NCBI GenBank assembly: GCA_023525715.1
Contig: CM042011.1
Span: 58,570,854 to 58,634,853 of the forward strand
Source: Cichorium intybus
Taxonomy: Eukaryota > Streptophyta > Magnoliopsida > Asterales > Asteraceae
Length of the DNA: 64,000 nucleotides
Direction: 5' to 3'
Both the position numbers and the translations under genes were made by a program. Positions 1 through 11,661 of the stretch are shown here, one piece after another. Within the stretch, counting starts at the first letter, position 1, and each line of letters starts with the position of its first letter. The notes under the pieces are model-generated. The model was given only the letters and a program-made list of their open reading frames with translations, searched no databases and had not been told where the DNA came from.

Positions 1-1028
1 TTTTCAGACCTTAACCTGCAAATTTTGAGCCTTGTAATAGAGAGTTTAACATGAGAAAAGCTTAGGGAGTCGGATTTAACACTTGAATTACGTTCTTGAG
101 CGCTTGATTTCCAAGGTTAGTGATTTTGATTTCTAGGGTTTCAAACCCTAGATACTCAAATCCGAGAATATGCTTTGAATTAGCTCATGTGTTGTTAGTT
201 GGTTGTTATTATATATTGTATTGAGTCTTTGTTGTGATTGTTGTGAAATTTTAACGGTTGATTTGGTAAAAACCGCTAAATTGGAGGTTTTGAAATTTAT
301 AGCATATGATATTCATTGTTTGTGATGGGTGTTAGCTATTAACCTCTTAAACCATTGAGTTAGATGTTGTCGAATGATTGTGATGTTAAATTTACAGCGG
401 ATACTCATAGGAAGGAAGGAGATACGCAAGGTACGGGAGGACCGTGAGCTACACAGACATCAGGTGAGTAGTTATAACTCATTATAAATAGTTTGACTAT
501 AACTAAATTGACTTATTGCACATCTTAATTGGTTGAGATAACCAATTAACATGAATTAAACAAGACTGAGAATTCCTTGTTTGATGTGATTGCTTAGCTT
601 GATTGAGTACACCAAATGACTGAGATAGTCATTGAAATTGAGATCAGTGATTTGATTGTGGAAATTTTGATAACCATTAGAATGATTTCTAAACTTTGAT
701 AATTTTCTCACTGAGCTTAATTAGCTCACAAAAATAGTTATATGGTTTGTGTTATAGGTGACAGGGGTAAGAAGATTGCTGAGGGATGATTGCCTGGACA
801 TGGGACTTGACTTTTGACTTTTGACTGTTTGTAAACCAAGATACACTCTTTTGTATAGTTTTATAAAACAGTCTTTTGTAACCCAGTTTTTGGGACACGT
901 TGTTTAAGTACTTGTTCTTTTGAATACTACTTGTACTTATGTTGCTTAACTTTGATATTACCATGATCACTTATGTTAAATTCTGAGTGATGATGATGTA
1001 ATCCATAGATAAGAAACTGGGTGTTACA
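1..1028 (+). mobile_element. 3' part of a Ty3/gypsy-type LTR, cut by the window edge
   Basis: The stretch ends with GGGTGTTACA, the same terminal bases as the complete gypsy LTRs at 34491 and 41776. It also has the general build of the transcribed part of such an LTR: a GGAAGGAGATACGCAAGG block near 413 followed by a CAGGTGAGT block near 470. The LTR start (TG...) lies left of the window, so length, TSD and completeness cannot be judged. No clear primer-binding site follows position 1028, so it is either a 3' LTR or a solo LTR. The short ORF here is not convincing. Confidence 0.55.
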
Positions 1029-1689
1029 CAGAATTGGTACTAATTGTTTTGTTTTAAAGTATTCTATAAATCTGGTAACCAATTGTTTCTCTTAGACCTA
1101 TGTATGTGTCATATTTGGTTGGTTGAATTTGTAAATTTGCAAATTGCATGTTTCTTTATTCATTTATTGGTTGTATTGTTTTCTTTCAAATTGCAAAATT
1201 ACTATATTAGAAAGAAATGTATTAGAATAGAACTTGTAATAAAAGAATATTAAAAACCACCAAAGAAGCAATAGTGATGGGAATCTAATAGAGCACCACA
1301 CGTGCATCAAGATTTCGTGACAAAGCAAGTGTTAGTCATGCATCATTGTGGTTGTTGTTCTTAAAAAATGCCCATATTTTTTCTAGTCAGAACTCTCTGG
1401 AAAAATGCATAGGATGAGGCAATTATTACCATTACTTACGTTTGTGTTTTATTTGTTTTGGTTATTTATAAATGTTTAAACTTGAAGTCAAAATTTTAAA
1501 CACAACAAGTTTTATTAAAAGTATAACAAACGATTTTGAATGAGAAAATAAAGTTAAAGTGTTTTAACTAAAATAAAAACAAAAATCCATTTTTTAAAAT
1601 ATAAATCACATGTTATCTATGAAAGACAGACATTTATCTAGTTGTCTTTCGATGTGAAAAATGTCATAACCAACACATAGGTTGGACCT

Positions 1690-2061
1690 TTAGCAAAAAT
1701 AATGTGACATTCGTGATAACTCGAGAATCTCGGGCCGATGTCACGTGGTCTTTGCATGGTTGATTTATCATCCGAGCTTATGATACGTGAAAAACCTCTC
1801 ATGAGAAAATATGAGCATGGAAGGGATTAACATGTCAATTGACTTAACAGTCATTAACCCGACATATATTTGAATCTCATAGTGATTGAGATTAGCAAAG
1901 AGTGTTGTCGATCTAAATAACCTTTTGTTGAAACTACGACAAACCTCTTTGCAATGAAAGGTGAAATATGAATCCTAGCCTTGTAAAGGTAATTTTTTTG
2001 GGTAATTATTTTTTAAGGATTATTATAAAGCGACTAACTAAAACGAACTCTATTTTGATAG
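1690..2061 (+). other. LTR/leader remnant of a copia element
   Basis: This stretch runs directly into the gag remnant at 2062. It is recognisably similar, block by block, to the reverse complement of 58480-57970: a GAGAATCTC block, CATGGTTGATTTA, ACGACAAACCTCTT, TGAAATATG.ATCCTAGC, and a T-rich stretch ending just before ATGTC. Both copies precede a copia gag fragment, so this is probably LTR plus 5' leader of one old copia family. The LTR limits could not be placed. Confidence 0.5.
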
Positions 2062-2449
2062 ATGTCTTTAAACAACACATCTGCTTCAAACTTTCCACTA
2101 CTTATTATCCTTTCAAGCGATAAACTCATTGATTCAAACTTTCTTGACTGGATTCGTAATGTGATAATTGTACTCAAATACAAAAAGAAAGAAAGACCCG
2201 TTGATGGACCTCTTCCTAAGGAGGCTCATCTTGCTAAGGCAGTCAGAGTTGTTAGAGACAAGTATGAAAAGTGTCTCAACGACTCTTCTTCCTAAGGAGG
2301 CTCATCTTGCTAAGGCAGTCAGTGTTGTTAGAGACAAGTATGAAAAGTGTCTCAACGACTCGAATGAGGTTTCCTATCTCATGTTGGTAACCATGGTTTC
2401 AAAGCTCCAATTAATAATAGATGGATATTTAAATGCTAGGGTGTACTAA
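2062..2449 (+). pseudogene. Ty1/copia gag fragment (frameshifted)
   Basis: The translation resembles the N-terminal part of copia-type Gag (UBN2-like region), the capsid protein of LTR retrotransposons: an NFLDWIRN block, an LKYKKKE block, then KYEKCLNDSNEVSYLMLVTM. The reading frame starts at ATG 2062. A 76-bp tandem duplication (units starting 2212 and 2288) shifts the frame by one, so the sequence continues in the next frame to a stop at 2449. The rest of gag and all of pol are missing. The upstream leader is shared with the fragment at 57714-58480. This is a dead remnant. Confidence 0.7.
2212..2363 (+). repeat. 76-bp direct tandem duplication inside a gag remnant
   Basis: Two adjacent copies of a 76-bp unit start at 2212 and 2288 (CTTCCTAAGGAGGCTCATCT...). 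They differ at about one position (CAGAG versus CAGTG). Because 76 is not a multiple of three, the duplication itself breaks the gag frame. Confidence 0.9.
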
Positions 2450-2905
2450 GGTTTTCTGAAAACCTTTGATCATTGTATTTTGATGGATTTTATAGAAAAT
2501 TCATTTCCTACATTTTTTGAACTAAACGTGAGAATTGGTGGAAACTAAAATCCATTTCCAACAAAATCCAATGAAATACCACAAATCAAACGAAATACCA
2601 TAAACCGAACACTCCCTAAAGTTATTTTGGTTTAAAAAGAACACAATAATGACATCTATAAAACCAATACAGTAACAATAGTTCAACTAAATCCAAATAA
2701 TTTGGATAAAATGTATTCATCCAAATTCTCTTCTTGGTACAACTATATTCGCTAGAGAGGTTATTCCAACTCCAGATTTTACATTTTATTTCAACAAAAT
2801 TATAACAAAAGAATTTAAATAATACATAGAATATTGTTTACTGGTAACAAAACATATACATTTGAAATAATACAGAATAACGAACTTACCAAATTTTGAT
2901 CGATG
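2450..2905. other. Unassigned AT-rich spacer
   Basis: I see no coding sequence, terminal repeats or RNA gene. The stretch lies between the gag remnant and the TSD of the next hAT element. Confidence 0.5.
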
Positions 2906-2913
2906 AGAAAAAC

Positions 2914-3831
<918 letters not shown>

Positions 3832-3839
3832 AGAAAAAC

Positions 3840-5338
3840 TCTATTGTCGCGCCTCTACACCTCTACCCGTTCTAGCGTTCTCATACTCGATTTTCTCACT
3901 ATTAAAAAAACAAATTACAACAAATATATATATTTCAACATGTTTCACTTTAGCCCTTGAAGATTCGACCACTACTCTGTTACCCCCTTTTAGTTTCATC
4001 TTCTCTTCGCTTTCAGCTCCTTCTATCTCACAGCATAGTAGCCATTCCATATTCCCCTTTAACAATATCATAAAATAATAAAATTAAAGTCAACATACCT
4101 ACCTTACTTTTTTTCATAATTTCCATGACGATATTGGAATTTGGAAACAACAATTTTCATTTTATACAAGTAAGAATATGCTTAGCCCAAAAAAATCGTA
4201 AGAAAGACTAGTAATATGTTAAAGCTCAACAAAACAGGTTTTTTGCCCAACAATATTTTTAAGCCCAAAACATATGTTAAAAAGCTAAAACGTATGAAAG
4301 CCCAGAAAACAAACCTCTAAAAAAATCATCTTTACGATGCGTTTTCGAGTATTTTACTTTTTTCGATAAGTCACTGGCTTTGAAGAAAGCATAGAGAATA
4401 AAAAGTAAAAACATTCCACGCTTTCTTTCATTTCTTTTAGAGAGAAGAGAGAATAATCAAAAGGAAACTTTTGAAAGATTTTCTTTTCCACATATGAGAA
4501 GACTAGAGAAAGCGTAAAACAGAGGTTTTATTAATTTTGTTTAAGAGTAGATTACGAAAATAGTTTCTATAGTTGACCAAAATTTGCAGGTTTAGTTGAT
4601 AAATCTTGTTAATTTATTAAAACATATCATCTTTTTATTCTTTCCAACTTGACAACATGTGAGAAAGTTCATAACCTTTTTCTTAATGTTCCTTCTTTAT
4701 CTCTTCAAACTCAAGAGCGCTACGTTGTATAGTTGAGTCGTTCAAAACGACATAGACTTATTAAACGTGTCTTTTTTTGTTACTAAACAGAAATAATAAA
4801 ACTTAAAACATGTCTTCTTTTGTTACTAAACAGGAATTGTAAGTTTGTAACAACATTTATTTCGGCAAAATGAGGGAGTTTTAAGTTTATAACACAACTC
4901 ATTTCGTATTGAAAAAATACCAAGAAGTTAAGTTTGATTTTGTAACAACTCATTTCATATCAATAGAATATGAGAAAATAAATAATTTATCAGTCTTACG
5001 TTTTAAACGACTAAAAATGCCCACGACGATTTTAAATTTATTCAGAAGGTATTATATTATTATAGAGATGTTACCTAATATGTACTTGTTAGAAAATTAA
5101 AGAATTAAGAAACTTAATAAAGCTTGATTTCATGAACCCTAATCATAACCATTTCAAAAGAAGTCTTTCGCCAACCCCGCTTTTAGGGGTACATTGCATG
5201 TATTCTTATTCTACATTCATACCACCTACAAAATATAAATATTTATTTTAGTAATGATTAGAAAATAAATAAAATAGTTATTTACTAGTTATTTTAAAAG
5301 TAAAGATAAGTTGCTCATATCATGCTTATCATCTTATG
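3840..5338. other. Intergenic spacer without recognised genes
   Basis: AT-rich sequence. The small ORFs show no recognisable domain. A short degenerate tandem duplication is visible around 4765-4850 (TTTGTTACTAAACAG twice). Nothing else is supported. Confidence 0.5.
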
Positions 5339-5346
5339 ATTATGTG

Positions 5347-6310
5347 CAGGGGCGGAACCAGAAATCCTCCTCAGGGGTAGCACAAAAAAAACCCCGCATA
5401 AAGTATAATAATACAAAAAAAAAACAGGGAAATTAAGTAATTTTACCTCCAAAATGTTATAGAAAGTGTCCACGTTTGTTGCCCAGCCAGTTGTCTGTAC
5501 CAAGGAAAGTGAACCAAGAGTCAATACAGTAGAACTCGCTGGTTCCTGCATATGAGGAGGAAAGAAAAAAGAATCAAACAATTGAACATGAAGGACATTA
5601 TAGATTTTACATGACCAGTAGTGAATGCTTACCGAATCATTGTCACCACAAAAGACCTGCATGGATGAATAAAACATTAACCTGATTGTTATTATGTCAA
5701 CAATACAATTAATAATTGAGAAGTATACTTTAGTTTCAATCCATTTCGAAATTAATTTTCAATCAAAATTGGGTTTATGCATGATTAGAAGCTCTGTAGA
5801 CCTACGGAAAATCAAATGAGAACTCAAATAACCAATTAATTCAAAGATCGGTTTCTTCCACGCAAAAGAAATTAAGAATGTGTATTCAAGTTCAAGCGTA
5901 TTTCCTTTCTTTCAGCAATAGGATAATGCGTATTCAACTTTCAAGACTTCAGCGAGACAGCGACTGAGGTGGTTTTCGGATTGCTTCAGCCGACAGCTTG
6001 AATGAGGCTCAGGTCAGGCGCCTTTTTTTTTCTTTTGACTTCGATTCAGCGAGACAGGAACAAAGCCAAAGAGCTGGCGTAATTTTTTTTTCCTTCTGTT
6101 TGCGAGAATAAGGCATAGAGCCGCATGCCTCTTTTTTTTTTTTTTCCTTGCTGGGCCTCTTTCTTTCCTGCGTTGGGCTGCTGCTAATTAATTCCCTTTG
6201 TTGTTTTTTTGGGCTATTTTTTTGGGCTGCAGAGTATATATGGGCTACTTCTAGAGGAATTTTCAGTAGTGGCCCGTGCCACTATGGGCTAAAGCCCAGA
6301 TCCGCCCCTG
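5347..6310. mobile_element. hAT element (Tip100-like ends), candidate Pack-hAT
   Basis: Perfect 8-bp direct repeats ATTATGTG (5339-5346, 6311-6318) flank terminal inverted repeats CAGGGGCGGAACCAG and the complement of CAGGGGCGGATCTGG. From memory, the CAGGGGCGGA start is like the Tip100 group of plant hAT elements. The element is 964 bp and encodes no transposase. Its left half holds two exon-like blocks on the minus strand with proper splice signals (see 5447-5656), suggesting a captured host gene piece. The right half is rich in T and C runs. Confidence 0.9.
5447..5656 (-). pseudogene. Captured gene fragment: two exon-like blocks, unknown gene
   Basis: On the minus strand, a 24-nt block (5656-5633) is bounded by an ATGCAG acceptor and a GTAAGC donor. 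After an 87-bp interval ending in a pyrimidine tract and ATATGCAG, a 99-nt block (5545-5447) ends at a GTAAAA donor. Joined, both boundaries fall between codons and the frame stays open: VFCGDNDS, then 33 residues beginning EPASSTVLTLGSLSL. This looks like internal exons of a real protein gene, not transposase. I do not recognise the protein. It lies wholly inside the hAT element at 5347-6310, so capture by the element is the natural reading. Confidence 0.5.
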
Positions 6311-6318
6311 ATTATGTG

Positions 6319-6756
6319 GTAAGATTTTATTTGACAGAAGTGATTTCTAAAGATCTATGGAGCACTTATTTATCCAAAATTAAATTATTTAAGCCGTTAT
6401 ATTTTCAACGGTTAAGTGGTAAAAGTTAAAAAGTCCTTTGTCTTTGTCGCATAAATTAGCTTATAAACCAATTTATGTTTTGAGTTTATTGCAATTTATT
6501 GATTGTTTGATGATACCATTAAATATTTTGTAAGCAAGTATTTTAATAAGGTATTTGAGATTGTTTTATTGATAATACGGATTAGAAGTTACCTTTATAG
6601 CTAAAACATCAAACACACCCTGAATAATAAACATGTTAGTATGAAAACTCCAAAGTATATGTTTAAACACTCCAAAATTTTCTTTAATTAGTTAAATATG
6701 CTTTACTGGTATGGCTAAAAAACTATTTTTAAGAAATTAATATGTGGAAAATCTTC
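6319..6756. other. Short spacer, nothing recognised
   Basis: AT-rich DNA between the Pack-hAT candidate and the old copia element. No coding signal or terminal repeats. Confidence 0.5.
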
Positions 6757-6799
6757 ATAAGTGATAGAATATGTGGAACCCATTAGCTAGGGTTGTTTG

Positions 6800-7284
6800 T
6801 ATTGACAACACATATCTCTAGTTGGAACAAGAGGTTTTCGTATGTTCAAACTATTTCTAGAATCCAAAAATACTTGTGAAGGAAGACTCTTCGTAAAAAT
6901 ATCTTCATACTGATAAGTCGATGGAACATGTAAAACACGCACATGACAAATTGCAACACGTTTCCTAAAAAAATGTAAATGTATTTACACTTGCTTGGTT
7001 CTTGTTGTTGAACTGGGTTGGAAGCTAAATATATGACATTAACATTATCACGAAAAGCAACAGTAGCACGGGAGGGAGGACAAAATAACTCAAAAAGCAT
7101 TATTGACATCAAGCTGATGTATGAGCCAGTTTCTAGACATAGAGATACTCAGAACTGTGTATATAGTATCCTGTTTGAAAATAGGATTGAAGGTGTCAGC
7201 AAAGTCAAGACCAGACTGTTGTGAGAAGCCTTGGGCAACAAGACAACCTTTGCGGTGGTCAAATCATCCATGGTTGTCAAAGTT
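6800..7284 (-). pseudogene. Copia RT start and RNase H end, internally deleted
   Basis: On the minus strand, immediately after the hAT insertion site, the reading is RT-like (VAKGFSQQSG-type block, then DFADTFNPIFKQ and HQLDVNNAF). It then jumps directly to a C-terminal RNase H-like part (DNVNVIYLASNPVQ, then CNLSCACFTCSID in a shifted frame). The central catalytic region of RT is missing, so a large internal deletion has occurred. Several stops and frame changes are present. Similarity is by motif reading only. Confidence 0.6.
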
Positions 7285-7292
7285 GTAACAAT

Positions 7293-7795
7293 CAGTGTTT
7301 TAAAAATCGACCAACTCGGCCGAGTACTCGGAATCGGGTGTTGTCCGAGGCGCTTTTATCGGAAACGGCCAAATACTCGGACTCGGTCAGAATCGGTCAA
7401 CCTTGGTCCTACTCGGTTAAACTTGATGCTACTTGATCAACATCGGTGCAACTTGGTCAACATTGGAATCGGTCAAACTCGGAAAAAAATCGGTTATACT
7501 AGGAAAAAATCAATCAAACTCGAGCTTTTTGACTTTTTTAAACAAATAATTATAATTGTTAAATACTTAGTTTATAATATATTATATATTTACTTATTTA
7601 TACGTTGTTGTTTAAATTTATTTTCATTCAATTTAATTCAAAGTTAATGCAATTATAACTGTATTCAGTATTTTAATGTGTATAATCATATAATAAGTAC
7701 GCATTTACCTCATCAGAGTACTCCCGGCCTAGGCCGTGTACTCGCTATTCGCTAGTCAAGTAACCTGGTACAACGTAGCAACTTTTGCAACACTG
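7293..7795. mobile_element. Non-autonomous hAT-type element with 8-bp TSD
   Basis: Perfect 8-bp repeats GTAACAAT (7285-7292 and 7796-7803) flank ends CAGTGTTTTAAAA and the complement of CAGTGTTGCAAAA. The left half carries repeated ACTCGG/CGGTCAA motifs. It is 503 bp with no transposase. It interrupts the minus-strand copia RT remnant, which resumes on both sides. Confidence 0.88.
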
Positions 7796-8289
7796 GTAAC
7801 AATAGAGCCAACAACATCCAACAATATTAGTTGCAATACGCTTAGAAACCTGATCGCAAGTCTTGTCTAAGAGAAGAGTAGTCATCTCAAAATCTATGGC
7901 AAAATGCTAGTTTGGGTCACACATTGCCTTAGAAGTAAACTGAGGTATAGGAGAGACATCAGAAGTGACACAAAGATTAAAGATTTGTTTGGTTTTAAGG
8001 ATCTGATGCAAGTGGGTGACCACAGGGTGACTAGAGGTGGTGGGAGGAGCAAAATATAGGTTTGGTAGGAGGTGCCTAAGGAGCCAAAGAGGGGTTGGTC
8101 ATAGGTCCACTAACCGGAGTTGGGTCAAGTATCGTTGAAGGAGTGGCAGTTGAAATTGTTGTAGTCTGATGTATCAACTCAGAGGAGGTCATAAGAGGAA
8201 CTGATGATAACGGCAAGGACTCCTCTTCAAGGATAAAATAGCCTCAACTCAGAATATGGGAGGGAGAGACGCCTAAATAAGAGAGGTAC

Positions 8290-8821
8290 AATTAAATGAT
8301 GTTGTTGATGGTTTGAATAGTATGTTCAGTTTTCCCATTTTGTTGGGAAGTGTATGGAGAAGAAAAACAAATTTTAATGTCGTTCGTTTGAAAAAAATCA
8401 AGTAGTCTTTGATTGTTAAATTCTCGTTTATGGCCACATTGAAAAAGTAGAATGTCAGTTTTGAATTGATTAACAGCGTAGGCACGAAAGTTTTTAAAAA
8501 CAGAAAAAAAAACTTCAAATTTGACATGCAAAGGAAAAATCCATAAGAAATGAGAAAAACTCATTTAAAAAAGAACATAGTACCAATCCATTCAAACTTG
8601 TATCTGGGGAAGACCAAAGGTCAGAGTCAACTAGTTCAAACACACGAGTAGTTATAATACATGATAGTGTAAATAGCAAACGACAGTGTTTCCTTAGCTG
8701 ACAAGCATCACATAAATATAAGTTGGGACTGGAATAAGAAATAAATTTTCTAGACTGAATAAACAATTATGTAGTAGTAACCGGCTCAGACTTTATTGAC
8801 GAAGTAAGCACAAGCGAAGAG
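8290..8821 (-). pseudogene. Copia integrase fragment
   Basis: On the minus strand the translation shows CDACQLRKH, FELVDSDLWSSP (first catalytic Asp region), and in a second frame FQCGHKREFNNQ with SSPYTSQQNGKTEH (second Asp region altered; QQNG..E block present). This is the rve integrase core of copia elements, which inserts the cDNA into the genome. The two halves lie in different overlapping frames (8515-8766 and 8292-8564), so a frameshift separates them. The usual D of the second motif reads as G/H here, so the enzyme would be inactive even without the frameshift. Confidence 0.75.
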
Positions 8822-9655
8822 TAGGGGTGTCCATTGGGTGGTTCGGTTCAGATAGTGATAAAATTGTAAATCGTGACTGCTAGGTGGATACCTGACTTGC
8901 TCGAACTAAAATCAAACCGAACTGGCAAAAAAATCGAACCGAACTGAACAGTGAGAAGGAAGTTAACCATGGTTTGGTTCACAGATATCCACTAAATATA
9001 AAAAACCAAATCAGTAAAACTTCAGACTACATGTGGCTTGTGCCCTAAGCCCTTAACTCGGTAACTGGTCGACTAATTAGTCTTGATTCTTGACTTGTTG
9101 AGCGTGATGTCGTGAGCCTTTGAATTATTTATGGGCCATTGGGCCATGTTATCTCAATTTTACATTAACGAATGAACACTTGAAAACAGTATGGCAATTG
9201 ACTTTTATGAATATATTAGATATATAATATATAAGGGAAATCTCAATTAAACTCCCAATATTTTGGTTCAGTTTATGAAATTAATTTTTATTAACAAGAA
9301 AAGACAGAAACTCCATGTTTTATCTTCAATAAAGGCCTAATATTTTCGCACAGTTTATGGAAAAGTCTCAACATTAGTTGGTTTTTTGACCTTTTTGTTA
9401 ATAAAAATTAATTTGGGATTTTTTCATAAACAGAGCCAAAATATTAGGACTTTATTGGAGATTTCTCTAATATATAATATAATATTATTAATAATATATA
9501 TGTCAGTTCGGTTCGGATATCCGCGAATATCTAAATATCCAAATTGTAGGTACTCGGTTATTTTTGGTTTCCATTTTTTGTTTTAGTTTTTTCGGTTTCG
9601 AATTGGCCAGATCGGCTCGGTTCTTCAGTTTTCTGTTTTTTTTTGCACACTCCTA
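8822..9655. mobile_element. Non-autonomous hAT-type element with degenerate TSD
   Basis: The ends are TAGGGGTGTCCA and the complement of TAGGAGTGTGCA. The flanks GCGAAGAG (8814-8821) and CCGAAGTT (9656-9663) match at 5 of 8 bases. The copia reading on the minus strand is broken exactly at these ends: a protease-like block (IEFDPFGF...EDLNF) on the right, integrase on the left. Subterminal parts carry GGTTCGG/CCGAAC motifs. No transposase. A 233-bp MITE (9235-9467) is inserted in its middle. Confidence 0.75.
9235..9467. mobile_element. Foldback MITE, Mutator-like, 10-bp TSD
   Basis: Perfect 10-bp repeats TAATATATAA (9225-9234, 9468-9477) flank a 233-bp palindromic element. The left arm (GGGAAATCTCAATTAAACTC...) pairs with the right arm (complement of GAGAAATCTCCAATAAAGTC...) over roughly 65 bp, including a TTAATTTTTATTAAC block. 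TSD length and long TIR suggest a Mutator-derived MITE. It sits inside the hAT at 8822-9655, which sits inside copia. Confidence 0.85.
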
Positions 9656-9941
9656 CCGAAGTTAAGATCCTCCGCAATGAATCCAAAAGGATCAAACTCA
9701 ATAGAAACCCAATTCTCATTAAAAAAAGATGGATAGAAATAAGATTCTTAATCATTTTATCAGAAACTAAGACATTGTTTAAAACAAGACAATTATTTGA
9801 AATAGGAAATAATGTTTGGCCACCATAGCTAATGGGAGGTAGAAGACCAATACCAACCATGAGAAATTTAGATTTAGACGGAGTTAAGGAATGCATAGTA
9901 CCTTGATTAAATGACATGTGATAGCTTGCTCCAAAATCCAT
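9656..9941 (-). pseudogene. Copia protease fragment
   Basis: Minus-strand reading MDFGASYHMS at the start corresponds to the active-site region of copia aspartic protease (usually D-S/T-G-A; here DFGAS). It is followed by NCLVLNNVLVSDKMIKNLISIH, the typical downstream block. A frame change occurs before an IEFDPFGF block, after which the hAT at 8822-9655 interrupts the gene. Confidence 0.7.
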
Positions 9942-10490
9942 GTAATATTTGATTATTCTATGGAGGTTGAACAGATATAGACTTAAAAGGTGATGTGAGG
10001 TTTGTGTAGTTTCGGTGTCTGAGCTGTGTAGTAACTAGTAAAACCACCAAAAGAGGGAGTTACTTGTATTTGTGGCAGATGGGGTTGAAAATTGGGGATA
10101 GCCGCATAATATTTCTGATATAGAGTTGCAAATGGCTACTATGGGGTTGCATAAAGGTGTCATGTCTGCTACTATAGAGCTGGCATTACGTCGGTAGGGG
10201 ACTGTTGAAAGCTGTGAGTTCATGAGCAAGTGAGAGCAGCACAGTGATGCTATTGTAGATCGATGACAACAGGAGGCTACATGTGATGGTTGAAGTTAGT
10301 GCTTTGTTGTTGTGGTGAGGGGTCGGGAAGGCCTTGTTGTGGTGTCATTAACCTAGCTAATCGGATAAGGAACGCCATAGTAAGCTTAAAATTCCCCTAG
10401 AATGCCTTGAGTACTTTAAAGATGATTAGAACTAGCAGAGACATTATAAATACCCCTTTGGAAGCAACTAGTCCATTATTTTTGCTTTTA

Positions 10491-11190
10491 TTATATTGGT
10501 TTTTCATTTTCCATTTTTGGGATGTATGCAGCATATGAAATGAGATACGTGTCACCAAAAATGTCGTTCATTTCTTCGTGAACCCCATGTAAGAGGAGCA
10601 TGTTTTTAGCTTCAATGAAGGATGGAAATGACTGTGTATTTGTGATTACATCAACAAGGCTATGGTAGGACGGAGGTAACAGTATGAGAATTTGCACAAA
10701 GAGTTCGACTTCGTCAATCTTGGAGTCACAATCTTCAAGGGCCTTTGCCAATTTTTTTATGTAACGACAGAACTCAGTAATTGAGGAGGAGCCTTTCTTT
10801 ATGTTTCTAAATTACTCTTGAAGCTGTAGCATGCAGGGAATTTATTGTTCAGGAAAAATTCATCTAGTTTATCTCATAAGTCTTTAGTCATGCAATTGTC
10901 ATTTATTATGGCTTGCAGGAGATTAGCATCACAAGTGGAGTAAAACCATGATTTTATGTGTGAGTCAATGGCTTCCTAATTTTCATCACCATTACCTTAC
11001 ATGTCCAATGACTTTAGCACCCTTACATACATGTCAAGAAATATGCGTCTCTATAAGTTGTATTTGGAGCCATCCATAAACAATTTAAAGCTAAACTAAG
11101 GATATACGTTTGTGAGAGCACAGACGGGTTGACTAGCACTGAGTGTAGCAGCAGACATAGATGAACTTGAGGAGGACATGGTCGTCATTG
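10491..11190 (-). pseudogene. Copia gag fragment
   Basis: The minus-strand ORF 10751-10491 contains LLPPSYHSLVDVITN and FPSFIEAKNMLLLHGVHEE, a UBN2/Gag-type capsid block. Upstream, the likely gag start lies near 11180 (MSSSSSSMSAATLSAS), followed by stops and frame changes. A linker region with no clear similarity lies between gag and protease (about 9960-10490). Confidence 0.7.
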
Positions 11191-11517
11191 GGACTTGAAA
11201 TCGAAAAAAAGTTAACTAAAGGTTAAAAAAATACTAGACAGAAAACTAACCATGGGTAGAGGGATTGTAATCCTCTCGTAGCCTAAGTCACCAAATGGGC
11301 TGGAGAACAAGCTGGTTCTGCTGAACAGAAGGCGGTGTCAGAAGGACTACAATTGGACCATCGACGGCTGCTTAGCGAGGCAGAAAAGGGCTGCCGATGA
11401 AGTATGAGTAGCGACAGCAGTATACCGAGAGCTTGAGGAAGGCATGTGGTGGGATTCAGGCGTAGACAGTTTGACTCGATACTATGATAGAATACGTGGA
11501 ACCCCGTTACCCAGAAT

Positions 11518-11589
11518 TGTACCGTTAACAATACAATTCCTATACTATACAAATGTACCGTTAACAATACAATTCCTATACTATACAAA
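11518..11589. repeat. 36-bp perfect tandem duplication in the copia LTR
   Basis: TGTACCGTTAACAATACAAT... occurs twice in tandem (11518-11553, 11554-11589). It lies just inside the presumed 5' LTR of the minus-strand copia. A shorter duplicated block (GGATATAAACAAG.TATCTAAA) follows at about 11608-11652. Confidence 0.9.
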
Positions 11590-11661
11590 ATATATATAAA
11601 AACAAAAGGATATAAACAAGTTATCTAAAGGATATAAACAAGCTATCTAAAGGAAGTCTTA

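Larger units (their letters stand above)
6762..11660 (-). mobile_element. Degenerate Ty1/copia retrotransposon carrying nested insertions
   Basis: Read on the minus strand the order is gag (about 11190-10491), protease (9941-9656), integrase (8821-8290), then RT/RNase H remnants (7284-6800), the copia order. The 3' LTR appears to end at 6762 and the 5' LTR at 11485: both read GGGTTCCAC.TATTCTATCA on the minus strand. A degenerate initiator-Met-type primer site (TAGTATCGAGTC) follows the 5' LTR end at 11484-11470. Two hAT elements (7293-7795, 8822-9655) interrupt it, the second carrying a MITE. The coding parts are full of stops and frameshifts. The outer limit of the 5' LTR is uncertain. Confidence 0.75.

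Noticed and set aside
1019..1045. Primer-binding site after the first LTR (TTGGTACTAATTG)
   Set aside because: Only TTGGTA matches a tRNA-Met primer site; the rest diverges, so no support for a 5' LTR.
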